Of a stretch of DNA of 64,000 nt, positions 31,273 to 39,286 are shown piece by piece. Source of the DNA: Bacteroidales bacterium (GTDB taxonomy: Bacteria; Bacteroidota; Bacteroidia; Bacteroidales; Bacteroidaceae); the NCBI GenBank assembly GCA_015654535.1, contig JAATGU010000055.1, positions 31,536 through 95,535 of the forward strand. The letters run 5' to 3'. Position numbers and translations under genes: made by a program. Position 1 is the stretch's first letter. Each line of letters opens with the position of its first letter. The notes beneath the pieces were generated by a model. The model was not told the origin of the DNA. It saw only the letters and a list, made by a program, of their open reading frames with translations, and made no database searches.

Positions 31273-32274
31273 TTATTTTTCATTATACACTACTTCTAAA
31301 ACGGTTTGTCCCACAGCTTTGAGTGTGGAGCGATCTATCACATCCATATTATCACTAACTGTGTGCCAGAAATATCCAAAACCTCCTTCATTACTGCTAC
31401 GGTCGGTTGGGATGATGTCTATACTCGGAATCTGAGCAATGCGGTTGACAAATAAATGATCATCTGTAATTTCTCCTCCGTCTTCGTTGATAAAGTAACT
31501 ACCATAGCCAAGTGCTTCGGCTTTGCTCCATACTTTCTTTACCACAGACTTTGCAAATTGGTTGGAATATATTTCCCTATAGAAAGTTGCTCCTTTGCCT
31601 CCAACCATATCAAGAAGAATACCAAAGCGAGCATTATATCTATCCAAATGAGGATTGTGTGCCCAATATTGAGTTCCTAAACACCAACTTTCTTCTTTAT
31701 GTTCACCTTTGTAAAATTCCGGTGTGCCATAATCTTCTGCATCGAAAAAAATGATATCTACACCAATTAAAGGAGCTTTTTTACCCATCAGACGAGCCAT
31801 TTCAAGTAATACACCGACACCACTTGCTCCATCATTGGCTCCTAAAATAGGCGTATGATGTTTGGACTCATCTTTGTCATTATCTGCCCAGGGACGGGTG
31901 TCCCAATGAGCAAAGAGAAGTACACGTTTTTTGGTTTCAGGATTGAAAGATCCGATAATGTTCCGAGCTTTTAAAATGGTACCGTCGTAAGCTACAAGAT
32001 CGGCGTATTGGTTTGTGACGTTGGCACCGAACGAGGCCAGTTTCTTGGCCAGATATTCTCCGCAAGCTATATGCTGTTTGGTATTTGGCACCCGGGGGCC
32101 AAAGTCCACCTGTGCTTTAACATATTGATATGCACTATCTGAATTAAAGTCCGGAGCCTTAATAGCAGGGGCTTCCTCTGCTTGTTTAGCGGTGGATTTA
32201 TTGTTGTTCATTCTGCAGGAAGCGCAGGCAAACAGTAAAGTTGCCGAGGCTATTATAAAATAATACTTTTTCAT
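31273..32274 (-). CDS. M28 family zinc peptidase / glutaminyl-peptide cyclotransferase-like lipoprotein
   Basis: A 333-residue lipoprotein (signal ending LLFACASC, Cys20). The metal and catalytic motifs of the M28 fold are present in order: AHWDTRPWAD, GANDGASGVGVLLE, FFDAEDYG and ITDDHLFVN. Members are aminopeptidases or glutaminyl cyclases; the sequence does not separate the two. It should act in the periplasm or at the outer membrane. It lies upstream of sufE on the same strand. Confidence 0.88.
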   Translation of the reverse strand: MKKYYFIIASATLLFACASCRMNNNKSTAKQAEEAPAIKAPDFNSDSAYQYVKAQVDFGPRVPNTKQHIACGEYLAKKLASFGANVTNQYADLVAYDGTILKARNIIGSFNPETKKRVLLFAHWDTRPWADNDKDESKHHTPILGANDGASGVGVLLEMARLMGKKAPLIGVDIIFFDAEDYGTPEFYKGEHKEESWCLGTQYWAHNPHLDRYNARFGILLDMVGGKGATFYREIYSNQFAKSVVKKVWSKAEALGYGSYFINEDGGEITDDHLFVNRIAQIPSIDIIPTDRSSNEGGFGYFWHTVSDNMDVIDRSTLKAVGQTVLEVVYNEK

Positions 32275-32376
32275 TCTTCAATATTACGTTGTTTTCTAGT
32301 GCTCAAAAGTACAAATCTTTCGGGAGATAACGTTTTTTTTCTACTAAGAATTTACAAAATTATAGAGTTAGACCAG

Positions 32377-33285
32377 TTATTCAAATTTTACCTTTGCTCC
32401 TTTATTTTCTACTGTTAGCGTAACTTCTCCGCCACAGATTAGCGGCACATTGCTAACAACATGACCTACAGGGAAATCAAAGCAAACCGGATACCCGTAA
32501 GGATTCACCATCTCTGCTATCATTTCATAAACTTTTTTGCCGATGGAAGAATCTTCTTCATACTCTGTAAACTGTCCCACGATTAACCCGGAAATTTTTT
32601 CCAATATGCCACCCAATTTTAGATTATTCATCATCCGGTCAATATGGTAAGGTCGCTCTCCGATGTCCTCGATAAAAAGAATCGTATCTTCTGCCGGAAA
32701 GTCGTAAGGAGTCCCTCGTAGTCCGTAGAGCACAGAAAGGTTTCCACCGCGAAGGATACCCTTGGCATTTCCTTCTATATTCAGCTTATGTTCGGGAGAT
32801 TGATAAGAGGGCAATTCTCCGAACAGCAGACTTTTAAGTAGTAGTGAGCAAGGATCAGTTGGAGGCTCTACGGCAAGATGTCTTGCCATCAGTGAATGGA
32901 TGGAGGCATACCCTTTATACTGAAATAATTCGTGAAGTAATGTTACATCACTATATCCTAATAACCATTTAGGATGTTCGCTAAACTTGGTAAAATCTAA
33001 TTTATCTATCAAATGAATAGCTCCATAACCTCCCCGACTACAAAGAATTGCTTTTATTTGTTTGTCGTTCATTGCAGACTGAAGATCAGCAGTACGTTGC
33101 TTTACCGTGCCTGAGAATCGTCCGTGCTCCCCTGCCGCATATTTCCCTGTTACTGCTTTCAATCCCCAGGATTCCAGCGCTTTTTTTGCTCCTTTCAAAA
33201 AGTTATTATCGATCTTTCCGGCAGGAGAAATAATAGTTACCTTATCTTCTGTATGAAGAAAAGGAGGAAATTGTAACATCTTCAT
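32377..33285 (-). CDS. LD-carboxypeptidase, peptidase family S66
   Basis: A 302-residue peptidoglycan-recycling enzyme that removes the terminal D-Ala from tetrapeptides. Seen: IISPAGKID near the N terminus, the substrate-site motif CSRGGYGAIHLID (82-94), the nucleophile in LGYSDVT (Ser112), IEDIGERPYHIDRM with the partner Glu, and VGHVVSN with the His. No signal peptide is visible, as expected for the cytosolic enzyme. A start at the third codon is also possible. It is a single gene with about 100 bases on its downstream side. Confidence 0.92.
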   Translation of the reverse strand: MKMLQFPPFLHTEDKVTIISPAGKIDNNFLKGAKKALESWGLKAVTGKYAAGEHGRFSGTVKQRTADLQSAMNDKQIKAILCSRGGYGAIHLIDKLDFTKFSEHPKWLLGYSDVTLLHELFQYKGYASIHSLMARHLAVEPPTDPCSLLLKSLLFGELPSYQSPEHKLNIEGNAKGILRGGNLSVLYGLRGTPYDFPAEDTILFIEDIGERPYHIDRMMNNLKLGGILEKISGLIVGQFTEYEEDSSIGKKVYEMIAEMVNPYGYPVCFDFPVGHVVSNVPLICGGEVTLTVENKGAKVKFE

Positions 33286-33563
33286 GTCTCTATTTTTTGC
33301 AAATTTACATTAAAATCCGAGATTAAGAGATATTAAGTAAAGAAAGTATGTGAGTTAAGGACATATTTAATTATTGTTTAATGTATATCTTTCTTTTAAA
33401 AACAGCTTTTTAAAAGGATTTAATTCTATTGATGTAACAAATTGAAAGTAAAAAGATCTAGATATGGCATTAGCTGTAAATACCGACTTCCCTTTTGATT
33501 ATTTAAACTCCAATTCACAATAAGTTCATTTTTTTTTTGCATATTTGCTAAAAATCGTTCAAT

Positions 33564-34484
33564 ATGGAAGCAATAAGAAATTTTAACCAATTAACAGATC
33601 ATTTGAAGAATTTGAAAAAACGTAAACGTATTGCTGTGGTTTGCGCAAATGATCTTAATACGGAATATGCTATTGCACGTGCTCTTGATGAGGGGATCGC
33701 TGAATTTATTATGATAGGAGATTCTTCTATTCTTGAAAAATATTCAACTCTTAAGATATATCCAGAGTTTGTGAAAATCATTCACATTGAAGATCCTGAT
33801 GAGGCAGCACGCGAAGCGGTACGCATTATACGTGAAGGAGGTGCCGATATTCTGATGAAAGGAATTATAAGTACAGAAAATCTTTTGCATGCTATCTTAG
33901 ACAAAGAAAAAGGCTTGTTGCCGCAAGGAAAAGTCTTGACCCACTTAGCAGTTATGGAAATCCCTTCGTATGACAAATTCCTTTTTTTCTCCGATGCGGC
34001 TGTGATCCCCCGCCCCACCCTGCAACAGCGTATCGAAATGATTTGGTATGCCATCCGCACTTGTCACAGTTTTGGTATAGAGCAACCTAAAATTTCTTTG
34101 ATTCATTGTACGGAGAAAGTCAGTGCTAAATTTCCTCACTCATTAGACTACGTCAATATTGTGGAACTAGCCGAAGCGGGAGAGTTTGGGGATGTAATAA
34201 TTGACGGCCCTCTTGATGTAAGAACTTCCTGCGAACAAGCGAGCGGTGATATAAAAGGAATAGTTTCTCCGATTAATGGGCAGGCCGATGTATTGATATT
34301 CCCTAATATTGAGTCGGGAAATACTTTTTATAAAAGTGTTTCTCTTTTTGCCAAAGCTTCTATGGCGGGATTGTTGCAAGGTCCTGTTTGTCCTGTGGTA
34401 CTACCTTCAAGAAGTGATTCAGGACTTTCCAAATATTATAGCATTGCAATGGCGTGCCTGACTTGTAATGGAGGTCAGATATGA
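33564..34484 (+). CDS. ptb: Phosphate butyryltransferase
   Basis: A 306-residue enzyme of the phosphate acetyl/butyryltransferase family that swaps CoA for phosphate on butyryl-CoA or branched acyl-CoA. Seen: IAVVCANDLNTEYAIARAL, GADILMKGIIST and the C-terminal LPSRSDSGLSKYYSIAMA. It overlaps buk by four bases (ATGA), so the two are translationally coupled. In Bacteroides, which is not a strong butyrate former, the pair more likely serves isobutyrate/isovalerate production from amino acids; that is inference. Confidence 0.92.
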   Translation: MEAIRNFNQLTDHLKNLKKRKRIAVVCANDLNTEYAIARALDEGIAEFIMIGDSSILEKYSTLKIYPEFVKIIHIEDPDEAAREAVRIIREGGADILMKGIISTENLLHAILDKEKGLLPQGKVLTHLAVMEIPSYDKFLFFSDAAVIPRPTLQQRIEMIWYAIRTCHSFGIEQPKISLIHCTEKVSAKFPHSLDYVNIVELAEAGEFGDVIIDGPLDVRTSCEQASGDIKGIVSPINGQADVLIFPNIESGNTFYKSVSLFAKASMAGLLQGPVCPVVLPSRSDSGLSKYYSIAMACLTCNGGQI

Positions 34485-35542
34485 AAATCCTTGCAATCAA
34501 CCCAGGCTCTACGACTACAAAGATAGCCGTATATCAGAATGAAAATCGGCTGTTCGTCAAAACATTCTATCACTCTACGACAGATCTGTCTCCTTTTCCT
34601 ACGATTCTTTCCCAATATGAATTTCGTAGAGATTTAATTATTAATGAGCTGAAAGAGGAAAGTCTTTTTTTTCAATTTGATGCAATTGTAGGACGTGGTG
34701 GTTTACTAAAACCCATTTCAAGTGGAGTATATGAAGTGAACGAGCTGATGAAAGAAGATCTTCGGAATGCATCGATGCAGCATGCGTGCAATCTTGGCGG
34801 ACTTCTTGCCGAAGAGATTTCCACACTTATTCCCGGATGCAAGGCTTATATTGCCGATCCGGTGGTAGTGGATGAGTTGGAAGAAATTTCACGCATTTCC
34901 GGTTCTCCTCTGCTTCCCCGTTTGTCTGTTTTTCATGCGCTCAATCATAAGGCGATTGCTCGTAAATATGCCCGCAGTATTCAGCGTAATTATGAAGACT
35001 TAAATTTGGTAGTTGCCCATTTGGGTGGAGGGATTACTATTGCTGCTCATCGGAAAGGGCAGGTGATTGATGTGAATAATGGATTAGATGGCAGTGGTCC
35101 TTTTTCTCCTGAAAGAGCTGGAACGCTTCCTGCAGGGCAATTAGCTGAACTTTGCTTTAGCGGGAAATACACGGAGCATGAAATTAAAAAAATGCTTAAT
35201 GGGCAAGGTGGATTAATGGCTTACTTAGGTACAACAGATGTGCAAGCTGTTATTAAAAGGATTGATGAAGGAGACCGGAAAGCTGAATTAATATTGAAAG
35301 CAATGCTTTATAACGTGGCAAAAGAAATAGGTGCTATGTGTGTGGTTTTGCGGGGAAAAGTAGACGCTATTGTTTTAACCGGCGGGATAGCATATAGTAA
35401 TTATTGTGTGAGTAATCTGAATGAACAGATCAGTTTCCTTGCACCTATTAGTGTTTTCCCAGGTGAAGATGAAATGGAAGCTTTAACCTTTAATGCTTTA
35501 GGGGCCTTGAAGGGAGAACTAATTTGTAAAGAGTATATTTGA
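34481..35542 (+). CDS. buk: Butyrate (branched-chain fatty acid) kinase
   Basis: A 353-residue ASKHA-fold kinase that turns acyl phosphate plus ADP into the free acid plus ATP. Seen: NPGSTTTKIAVY (phosphate 1), VGRGGLLKPISSGVY, VAHLGGGITIAAHR (phosphate 2), the NGLDGSGPFSPERAG substrate region and VLTGGIAYS. Its length is normal for Buk. It is coupled to ptb by a four-base overlap and completes a substrate-level ATP-forming route. Confidence 0.94.
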   Translation: MKILAINPGSTTTKIAVYQNENRLFVKTFYHSTTDLSPFPTILSQYEFRRDLIINELKEESLFFQFDAIVGRGGLLKPISSGVYEVNELMKEDLRNASMQHACNLGGLLAEEISTLIPGCKAYIADPVVVDELEEISRISGSPLLPRLSVFHALNHKAIARKYARSIQRNYEDLNLVVAHLGGGITIAAHRKGQVIDVNNGLDGSGPFSPERAGTLPAGQLAELCFSGKYTEHEIKKMLNGQGGLMAYLGTTDVQAVIKRIDEGDRKAELILKAMLYNVAKEIGAMCVVLRGKVDAIVLTGGIAYSNYCVSNLNEQISFLAPISVFPGEDEMEALTFNALGALKGELICKEYI

Positions 35543-35632
35543 ATAGCGATTTAACGCGCACAATCAGGCTTGGGGTTATTTGCTTGCTAGGTTCAAACAG
35601 GGAAGCCCAAAATTTGATCAGAGGAAAAAGAA

Positions 35633-35648
35633 TGCCGTAAAGGCGGCA
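35633..35648 (-). terminator. Hairpin after the DUF4491 gene
   Basis: TGCCG and CGGCA form a short stem on the minus strand, followed by TTCTTTTTCC. It lies just past the stop at 35652 and would end the Lrp-DUF4491 transcript. Confidence 0.5.
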
Positions 35649-35651
35649 CCC

Positions 35652-35966
35652 TTAAAATTTGTATGTCCGTTTTGGATTTTTTGGAAACCATCCCTTTTTT
35701 ACTCTTTCTTCTTGTTCAAACACTTCTTTAATTGTCCAAAAAGAGGAGAAAGCAAATACGCCTAATATAGAAGAAATAAAAACATCTTCTGTATTAAATG
35801 AAATAGCTACGCCAATTATTCCTAACAGCAAAAATATCCACCAACATTTTGTTCCCCAATAATATTCTGCTTTAACCACAATTGGATGAAAGAGACCAAT
35901 AATAAGAAAAGTACAAATGCCAATGATAATTCCTGCAAGATGATAGGTACTCAAAAATTCTGTCAT
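35652..35966 (-). CDS. DUF4491 family small membrane protein
   Basis: A 104-residue protein with three hydrophobic segments (about 9-30, 40-57 and 62-80). The conserved GLFHPIVVKAEYYWGTKCWW and EQEERVKKGWFPKNPKR match the DUF4491 family as I recall it. The function is unknown. It lies six bases after the Lrp-type regulator and is co-transcribed with it. Confidence 0.8.
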   Translation of the reverse strand: MTEFLSTYHLAGIIIGICTFLIIGLFHPIVVKAEYYWGTKCWWIFLLLGIIGVAISFNTEDVFISSILGVFAFSSFWTIKEVFEQEERVKKGWFPKNPKRTYKF

Positions 35967-35972
35967 TTCAGC

Positions 35973-36437
35973 TTATTTTTCTAACCTAATTGGAATCTCT
36001 TTTTTAATACTTTGTTCCAAAGAGATTAATGTTTCAGTAGCTGTGACGCCTGGAATCTCCTGCATTTTTGAATTTAAGAGCTCCATTAAGTGCTCATTAT
36101 CACATGCATATACTTTGGTTAGCATAGTATAAGGGCCGGTAGTGAAATGGCATTCTACAATTTCAGGAATTTTCTCCAATTGTGCTACTACATTCTTATA
36201 CATAGAGCCCTTCTCTAATTTAATTCCAACATAAGTGCAGGTCCTGTATCCTAAGCTTTTAGGGTTTACATGATATCCTGAACCAATTATTACACCCATA
36301 TCTATCAATCGTTGTACACGTTGGTGAATAGCTGCACGTGAAACACCACATTCTGCAGCAACATCTTTAAAAGGAATACGAGCATTCTGCGAAATTATCT
36401 CCATAATTTGTCTGTCAAGATTGTCTATCTTTTCCAT
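35973..36437 (-). CDS. Lrp/AsnC family transcriptional regulator
   Basis: A 154-residue regulator. The N-terminal winged helix (about 3-55) has LDRQIMEIISQNARIPFKDVA and VSRAAIHQRVQRLIDMGVI; the C-terminal RAM/AsnC effector domain (about 66-145) has TCTYVGIKLEKG and VECHFTTGPYTMLTKVYA. Such proteins form octamers and sense amino acids. The ligand is not predictable. It may act on the neighbouring DUF4491 gene or on the distant ptb-buk pair. Confidence 0.93.
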   Translation of the reverse strand: MEKIDNLDRQIMEIISQNARIPFKDVAAECGVSRAAIHQRVQRLIDMGVIIGSGYHVNPKSLGYRTCTYVGIKLEKGSMYKNVVAQLEKIPEIVECHFTTGPYTMLTKVYACDNEHLMELLNSKMQEIPGVTATETLISLEQSIKKEIPIRLEK

Positions 36438-36574
36438 ATGTATGACTATAAGTTCTTGTTTATATCAAAAAGAAAGCAAATATAGAGAAATATTTTAGTT
36501 TACCTATCATTTATTTAAAATAATTCATTTCTATGTTTCAAAATAACGAGTTTCCTACAAAATATAACAGAAAA

Positions 36575-36600
36575 AGGGATGCTCGGTTAAAAACATCCCT
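36575..36600 (-). terminator. Terminator of the FKBP operon
   Basis: On the minus strand AGGGATG and CATCCCT enclose a 12-base loop and are followed by TTTTTC, directly after the stop of the 36623-37489 gene. Confidence 0.7.
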
Positions 36601-36622
36601 TCTTCTATTAGCTGTATTTTAT

Positions 36623-37489
36623 TTACTTCACGATTTCAAGTAATTCAACTTCGAAGATTAAAGCAGAGAAAGGTTTAATTTGACCAGATTCTCTTGAACC
36701 ATATCCTAATTCTTGAGGAACATAGATAGTCCATTTTGACCCGACAGGCATCATTTTTAATGCTTCAGTCCATCCTTTAATTACTTGGTTGGCAACAAAA
36801 GTAGCAGGCTCTTTGCGTTTGTATGAACTATCAAATTCAGTTCCGTCAATCAAAGTACCTCTATAATTTACTTTTACCTTAGACGTATCTGAAGGTATTG
36901 CACCAGTGCCAGCTTTTTCAATTTTATATTGAAGTCCGTCAGGAGTGGTTACGATTCCAGCTTTTGATTTGTTCGCTGCAAGGAATGCTTCTCCAGCTTT
37001 TTTGTTAGCGCCGTAAGTTTTTTCCATAGACTTGCTCTTGATAGCCTCCATGTTCTTTTGGGTATACTCTTGAGCTTGCTTCATCGTCATTTTACCACCT
37101 TTATTTAAAGTTCCAGCAATGAAACCAGCCATAAAGTTGTCTACACTGATTGTTTTAGTTGAATCTGCGCCAAATAGTTCGTGGTTGATACCTTTAACCA
37201 TCTGATTTTTGATTTGTTGACCAATTTGAAGACCTGCAAAATATGCATTTTCTTTTTTACTTGTCTTTTTTACACCGTCATTCAATCCCTTGATAAATTC
37301 ATCCATGTAGGTAGTGTCCATTTCCATTTTTCCTACTAAGTAGTCTTTCAAACCTTGAGTCTGACTCATACCGATAGAATAAGATAAAGAATCAATATCA
37401 GTCTTAAGATTTGCCTTAGGACTTTTTCCTGTACATGAAGCAAGCGTTGCAGTAGCAGCGATCATCATAAAAATACTAACTTTTTTCAT
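36623..37489 (-). CDS. FKBP-type peptidyl-prolyl isomerase, lipoprotein
   Basis: A 288-residue lipoprotein (signal ending TLASC, Cys19). It has a helical FkpA-type dimerisation domain (about 30-170, DSLSYSIGMSQTQGL) and a C-terminal FKBP domain (about 190-288) with VKVNYRGTLIDGTEFDSSY, VIKGWTEALKMMPVG and ELGYGSRESG. It should speed proline isomerisation of envelope proteins. It follows a soluble paralogue by 18 bases. Confidence 0.93.
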   Translation of the reverse strand: MKKVSIFMMIAATATLASCTGKSPKANLKTDIDSLSYSIGMSQTQGLKDYLVGKMEMDTTYMDEFIKGLNDGVKKTSKKENAYFAGLQIGQQIKNQMVKGINHELFGADSTKTISVDNFMAGFIAGTLNKGGKMTMKQAQEYTQKNMEAIKSKSMEKTYGANKKAGEAFLAANKSKAGIVTTPDGLQYKIEKAGTGAIPSDTSKVKVNYRGTLIDGTEFDSSYKRKEPATFVANQVIKGWTEALKMMPVGSKWTIYVPQELGYGSRESGQIKPFSALIFEVELLEIVK

Positions 37490-37507
37490 TTTGTTTTTAA
37501 GTGTTTA

Positions 37508-38092
37508 TTATAAAACTTGAATTAATTCTACATCAAACATTAATGTACTGTGAGGAGGAATCATTTCTCCTGCACCCTTAGCTCCATAAGCTAAATCAGA
37601 AGGAATGTAAAGTCTCCATTTGGAGCCTTCAGGCATTAATTGGAGTGCTTCCACCCATCCTGGGATAACCTGATTAACACCAAAAATTGCAGGTTCGCCC
37701 CTTTTTATAGAGCTATCAAATAAAGTACCATCAATTAATGTTCCTTCATAATGACATTTCACCTGGTCGGTAGCTTTCGCTTTTTTTCCGTGTCCTTCAG
37801 TAAGAATTTCATATTGTAATCCGCTGGGTAGTGTGACTATCTTATCATTCTTTTTGTTCATTTCAAGAAACTCTTTCCCTTTTTCTATATTTGCAGCACT
37901 CATTTTGGTTTCGAGTTCAGCAAAATATTTACTCACAATCTCTCTTGCTTCAGTATGACTGATTGCAGGTTCTTCTCCATTTAAAACTGTTTTGATTGCT
38001 TGGGTAAAGTCATCGATATTGATACCTTGAGCACCCATGCTTAAAAGATTTTGGCCTATTCCTAAACCGATAGCATAACTAAATTTGTCCAT
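37508..38092 (-). CDS. FKBP-type peptidyl-prolyl isomerase without signal peptide
   Basis: A 194-residue protein starting MDKFSYAIGLGIGQNLL. It carries the same FkpA-like N-terminal helices and FKBP domain as its neighbour (VKCHYEGTLIDGTLFDSS, VIPGWVEALQLMPEG, PSDLAYGAKGAG). An upstream in-frame start would add 18 residues with no family match, so 38092 is preferred. It has no visible signal peptide and probably acts in the cytosol. The pair looks like a tandem duplication. Confidence 0.9.
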   Translation of the reverse strand: MDKFSYAIGLGIGQNLLSMGAQGINIDDFTQAIKTVLNGEEPAISHTEAREIVSKYFAELETKMSAANIEKGKEFLEMNKKNDKIVTLPSGLQYEILTEGHGKKAKATDQVKCHYEGTLIDGTLFDSSIKRGEPAIFGVNQVIPGWVEALQLMPEGSKWRLYIPSDLAYGAKGAGEMIPPHSTLMFDVELIQVL

Positions 38093-38272
38093 ACTTAAAT
38101 TATAAGCGTTATCAAATGGCCTCTTGTATTTTAAGCAAACTAACAATCAGTAGCTTACAAACAGTAACTAACAAAAAGCTCACAAAAGTAAGAGTTTTAT
38201 TTGAATGAATCTTCTTTTATTGCTTTAATTTTTCTTATTTTTGTGACAACGTTTAATTAGGAGGGCATTTTT

Positions 38273-38986
38273 ATGAAAAATTTAGTCTTTTTGTCAGGTG
38301 CGGGAATAAGTGCAGAGAGCGGAATTACCACATTTAGAGATGCTGGTGGTTTATGGGATCAATATCCGGTTGAACAAGTGGCTACTCCTGAAGGGTATGC
38401 AGCTAATCCAGAGTTGGTCACTAATTTTTATAATGAGCGCCGAAAGCAATTGATTACAGTAGAGCCTAATAATGGTCATAAACTCATAGCAGAATTAGAA
38501 AAGAAATTCAACGTTACGGTCGTTACTCAAAATATTGATAATCTTCATGAACGAGCAGGTAGCTCAAGAGTGATTCATCTTCATGGTGAACTAACTAAAG
38601 TTTGCTCTTCTTTTGCACCCAATGATTCCAGATACATCCGAAACTTAAGCCCTCAGGAATATGAAATTAAAATAGGAGACTTGGCTCCCGATGGCTCTCA
38701 GTATCGTCCTTTTATTGTATGGTTTGGAGAAGCGGTTCCTAAAATAGATGAGGCTATTCAATACGTTGAGCAGGCAGCTATTTTTGTGATTATTGGTACT
38801 TCGATGAATGTGTATCCGGCAGCAGGATTGCTCAATTATGTGCCCACAGATTCAGAGATATACCTTATCGACCCCAAAGACGTTAATGTAGATAGTCGTC
38901 GTCATCCTATTCATGTGATACACAAAGTCGCTTCGGAAGGAATGGTTGAGCTGACAAAGATATTAACTGTGAGTCATGAACTCTGA
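38273..38986 (+). CDS. cobB: Sirtuin-type NAD-dependent lysine deacylase
   Basis: A 237-residue SIR2 protein. It has FLSGAGISAESGITTFRD (NAD site), TQNIDNLHERAG and the catalytic His104 in HLHGEL. Tyr53 and Arg56 in NFYNERRK match the Tyr-x-x-Arg pair that marks desuccinylase/demalonylase (class III) sirtuins. Only one cysteine (Cys111) remains where the four zinc ligands usually lie. A true Shine-Dalgarno-like TAGGAGGG (38258-38265) precedes the ATG, unusual for this organism. Rubredoxin follows on the same strand. Confidence 0.9.
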   Translation: MKNLVFLSGAGISAESGITTFRDAGGLWDQYPVEQVATPEGYAANPELVTNFYNERRKQLITVEPNNGHKLIAELEKKFNVTVVTQNIDNLHERAGSSRVIHLHGELTKVCSSFAPNDSRYIRNLSPQEYEIKIGDLAPDGSQYRPFIVWFGEAVPKIDEAIQYVEQAAIFVIIGTSMNVYPAAGLLNYVPTDSEIYLIDPKDVNVDSRRHPIHVIHKVASEGMVELTKILTVSHEL

Positions 38987-39046
38987 TTTCAACTTTTCAA
39001 TTTATTATTTGTTCATTCTATTATAAACATTAAAAAAAGGAAGATC

Positions 39047-39211
39047 ATGAAGAAGTATTTCTGCATTGCCTGCGATTACATTTACGATCCTCAAAAAGGG
39101 GATCCTGATACTGGAATAGATCCTGGAACAGCATTTGAAGACCTCCCTGAAGATTGGACTTGTCCTCTTTGTGGAGTTGGAAAAGAAGATTTTGAACCAG
39201 TTGAAGAGTGA
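39047..39211 (+). CDS. Rubredoxin
   Basis: A 54-residue protein with the iron-binding pairs C6-IA-C9 and C39-PL-C42 and the rubredoxin core [20 protein letters not shown] plus [10 protein letters not shown]. It carries single electrons, in anaerobes usually to peroxide- or superoxide-reducing enzymes; no such partner is adjacent. It lies 60 bases after the sirtuin gene and 76 bases before the nucleoside kinase start. Confidence 0.95.
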   Translation: MKKYFCIACDYIYDPQKGDPDTGIDPGTAFEDLPEDWTCPLCGVGKEDFEPVEE

Positions 39212-39286
39212 TAAATTCGAATGGGCAAATTACCAGATGGTAGTTTGCCTCTTTATATATTTAGCCAGATAAAAAAGAATCGCAAA

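Noticed and set aside
35580-35765. Open frame on the plus strand
   Set aside because: It overlaps the opposite-strand DUF4491 gene, has no family match and covers that gene's terminator.
36623-38092. Split or frameshifted single FKBP gene
   Set aside because: Each has a full FkpA-like N-terminal part and a full FKBP domain, so they are two paralogues.
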